64,000 bases of DNA from positions 25,639-89,638 of the forward strand of contig NZ_HE998569.1 in the NCBI RefSeq assembly GCF_000327285.1. Direction: 5' to 3'. The stretch is from Holdemania massiliensis AP2 (GTDB lineage: Bacteria > Bacillota_I > Bacilli_A > Erysipelotrichales > Erysipelotrichaceae). The position numbers and the translations under genes are program-made. The notes below the pieces were generated by a model, which had not been told where the DNA came from, made no database searches, and saw only the letters and a program-made list of their open reading frames with translations. Positions 62,560 to 64,000 of the stretch are shown one piece after another; the stretch's first letter is position 1; each line of letters begins with the position of its first letter.

Positions 62560-62694
62560 TGCAAAAACGAAAACAATCACAAACACTGCAATGTTAACCC
62601 GCTTATTTTTGCTAAATGTGAATTATTTAACCGATTTCAGTAGTAATTGAGAAGCGAATTTGCTATGATAAAACTGAAAGAAGGAGAAGGAATT

Positions 62695-63426
62695 ATGATA
62701 TTGGACGATTATCAGAAACGTGTCGATCAACTGTTTGAACAAATCAAAACAACACAGCGGGAAAACATCATCACAGCAGGCAAAATGATTGCGGAAACCA
62801 TTGACGCAGGCGGTAATATCTATCTCAGCGGTATTTGCCATTCCATTGAAATGGATCTGTTTAACCGCGGCGGGGGACCGGCTTTTTACCGGACTTTTCA
62901 CTATAAATTAGATGTACAGTCAGATGCCCGTGAACGTGACCGCAGCGATCTGGATACAGATATGGAAGGTCTGGGGGCGTATATCTTAAAAGCCTCAACG
63001 ATCCGCCCGGGTGATATTTTATTTGTCGGCTCGGTCTCCGGCCGGACGAAAGGGGTTGTCGATCTGGCTTGGGAAGCCAAGAAGATGGGCGTCAAGGTTA
63101 TTGCAATGAGCTCCATGAGTTATGCTCAAACAGTCGACGCGGTTCATTCTTCTGGAAAGAAACTGTATGAATTTGTCGATCTGACATTGGATAACTGCGC
63201 CCCGGCAGCAGAAGCGATGTTGAAGGTGGACGGCATCGAAGCGAATTTTGCCGCGGCCAGCGGTATTGCGAGTTCTTATATTCTTTGGTCTGTCACCGCT
63301 GTTGTATTGGAAGAAATGCAAAAAAGCGGGAAAACACCGCTGCTGCTCAAGAGCGCAAATTTCCCAGGCGGAACCGATTACAACAACGCCGAAGTTTATC
63401 CACACTATAAGGAATTCGGCTGGTAA
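62695..63426 (+). CDS. SIS-domain protein (UPF0309-like)
   Basis: 243 residues from ATG 62695 (GAAGGAGAAGG upstream). SIS sugar-phosphate fold: NIYLSGICHSIEMD, ILFVGSVSGRTKGVVDLAWEAK (pieces) and KVIAMSSMSYA. Such UPF0309 proteins are likely phosphosugar isomerases or sugar-phosphate-binding proteins. No sugar operon is adjacent; it is divergent from reductase 2. An LPPGGTDY-like end is seen (NFPGGTDYNN). Confidence 0.78.
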   Translation: MILDDYQKRVDQLFEQIKTTQRENIITAGKMIAETIDAGGNIYLSGICHSIEMDLFNRGGGPAFYRTFHYKLDVQSDARERDRSDLDTDMEGLGAYILKASTIRPGDILFVGSVSGRTKGVVDLAWEAKKMGVKVIAMSSMSYAQTVDAVHSSGKKLYEFVDLTLDNCAPAAEAMLKVDGIEANFAAASGIASSYILWSVTAVVLEEMQKSGKTPLLLKSANFPGGTDYNNAEVYPHYKEFGW

Positions 63427-63447
63427 GGACGGAATCCAAAAAGTTTA

Positions 63448-63502
63448 AGAGAAGAGAATGAATTCCTGAAAGTTCAAGGGGGAATTCTTCTCTTTTTGTT
63501 TG
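63448..63502 (+). terminator. Terminator of the SIS gene
   Basis: AAGAGAAGA...GAATTC pairs with GAATTCTTCTCTT, followed by T5. Confidence 0.65.
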
Positions 63503-63590
63503 ATGTGTTCTATAATGAAATTAAGGTAATCTTTGTTGTGTATAGCATTAAATAAGGAAGATCATTGTGTGTGGGAGAGGAGGCTGGAGC

Positions 63591-63893
63591 ATGCGGAAAA
63601 ACAAACTGCTGGGCGTTATTTATCTACTGTATTTATTAGCGGTTATTGGATTGTCGCTTGCTGACTATTTTCTGGTGCTGGGAATCCGAAAATTTTTCGG
63701 CAGTGCTGCTTTTGTAATTTTGGCGCTGTATTTCTTTTCCAAAGTTCCGCTGGCGTATACGATGAATTCTATGCCAGTAAAGTTTGCTCAGGAGCAGGCG
63801 AAGGAACAAAGTAAATATAATTGGATTTCCCTGAAAGGATTTCTGTTGATCATTCTGCCTCTGGCTCTGGCTTACTTTTCATGTTTTCTTTAA
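63591..63893 (+). CDS. Small membrane protein
   Basis: 100 residues from ATG 63591 (GAGAGGAGG upstream). Three TM helices (about 6-25, 33-55 and 80-99) with a short charged loop EQAKEQSKYN. No family recognised. Confidence 0.6.
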   Translation: MRKNKLLGVIYLLYLLAVIGLSLADYFLVLGIRKFFGSAAFVILALYFFSKVPLAYTMNSMPVKFAQEQAKEQSKYNWISLKGFLLIILPLALAYFSCFL

Positions 63894-63913
63894 GGACTTC
63901 GCGTCCTTTTTTT
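63892..63913 (+). terminator. Terminator of the last gene
   Basis: AAGGAC (63892-63897) and GTCCTT (63903-63908) followed by T5. Confidence 0.65.
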
Positions 63914-63932
63914 GTTAGATTAATATGATTAA

Positions 63933-63979
63933 TGCGGAAATTGGATATATGGCATAAATTTACTTTGCGGAAATTGGAT
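63933..63979 (+). repeat. Direct repeat at the right edge
   Basis: TGCGGAAATTGGAT occurs at 63933-63946 and 63966-63979, 33 bp apart (about three helical turns). It may be a binding site for the gene beyond the window. Confidence 0.4.
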
Positions 63980-64000
63980 GTGCTCATGTTGATATAAAAA

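Overview
The window reads as chromosome of a sporulating, anaerobic, low-to-mid-GC Gram-positive bacterium (Bacillota). Evidence includes strong AAGGAGG-type ribosome sites, sigma-A promoters (TTGACA-N17-TATAAT), lipoproteins with lipoboxes, a cotJABC spore-coat operon, a Trp T-box leader, and two lipoproteins of the FMN-linked fumarate-reductase type used for anaerobic respiration. A gut Erysipelotrichaceae/Holdemania-like host would fit, but this is an inference from gene content only. TGA is used as an ordinary stop.

Layout. 1-1800: AT-rich, with a decayed SH3-type surface protein and a membrane-anchored unknown. 1897-3318: a 6-phospho-beta-glucosidase. 3400-7000: AT-rich island with two DUF6809 genes (one frameshifted), an RNPP-type TPR regulator, a 33-codon secreted-peptide ORF divergent from it, and two small XRE proteins. 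7100-16436: esterase, tRNA-Leu, flavinylated reductase 1, MarR plus heterodimeric ABC exporter, metallophosphoesterase. 16.8-22.3 kb: BspA-type LRR surface protein, then a LytS-like histidine kinase with a receiver-SARP-like regulator and a tandem-repeat promoter just behind it. 22.9-33.6 kb: an eight-gene surface-polymer operon (TIM-barrel protein, VTC, DUF4956, CotH kinase, glycosidase-like protein, HEAT protein, processive GT2, purple-acid-phosphatase-like enzyme). 34-37.7 kb: AT-rich accessory genes and two broken genes. 38-46.6 kb: zinc-ribbon membrane pair, mgtE with a long leader, cotJABC, a solute-binding lipoprotein next to a GGDEF-EAL receptor. 46.7-56.2 kb: tRNA-Ala, chorismate mutase, YwaF-type protein, ABC exporter, dapB, BTAD regulator with a decayed GGDEF, yqeY, PBP1A. 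56.4-59.6 kb: Trp T-box and trpXYZ. 59.7-63.9 kb: MerR regulator, flavinylated reductase 2, SIS protein, small membrane protein.

How parts work together. The two reductase lipoproteins lie about 52 kb apart but share an almost identical promoter with a 9+9 bp dyad inside a 19-bp spacer. That is the architecture MerR-family activators use, and a MerR gene sits directly behind the second reductase. The RNPP regulator and divergent peptide ORF look like a peptide quorum-sensing pair. The VTC/CotH/GT2 operon looks like a synthase-dependent surface polymer pathway with phosphotransfer and phosphatase steps; I know of no characterised product for this combination. Several genes carry small lesions: A-run frameshifts, in-frame stops, and AUA or AUC where AUG is expected. 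These may be real decay or assembly errors.
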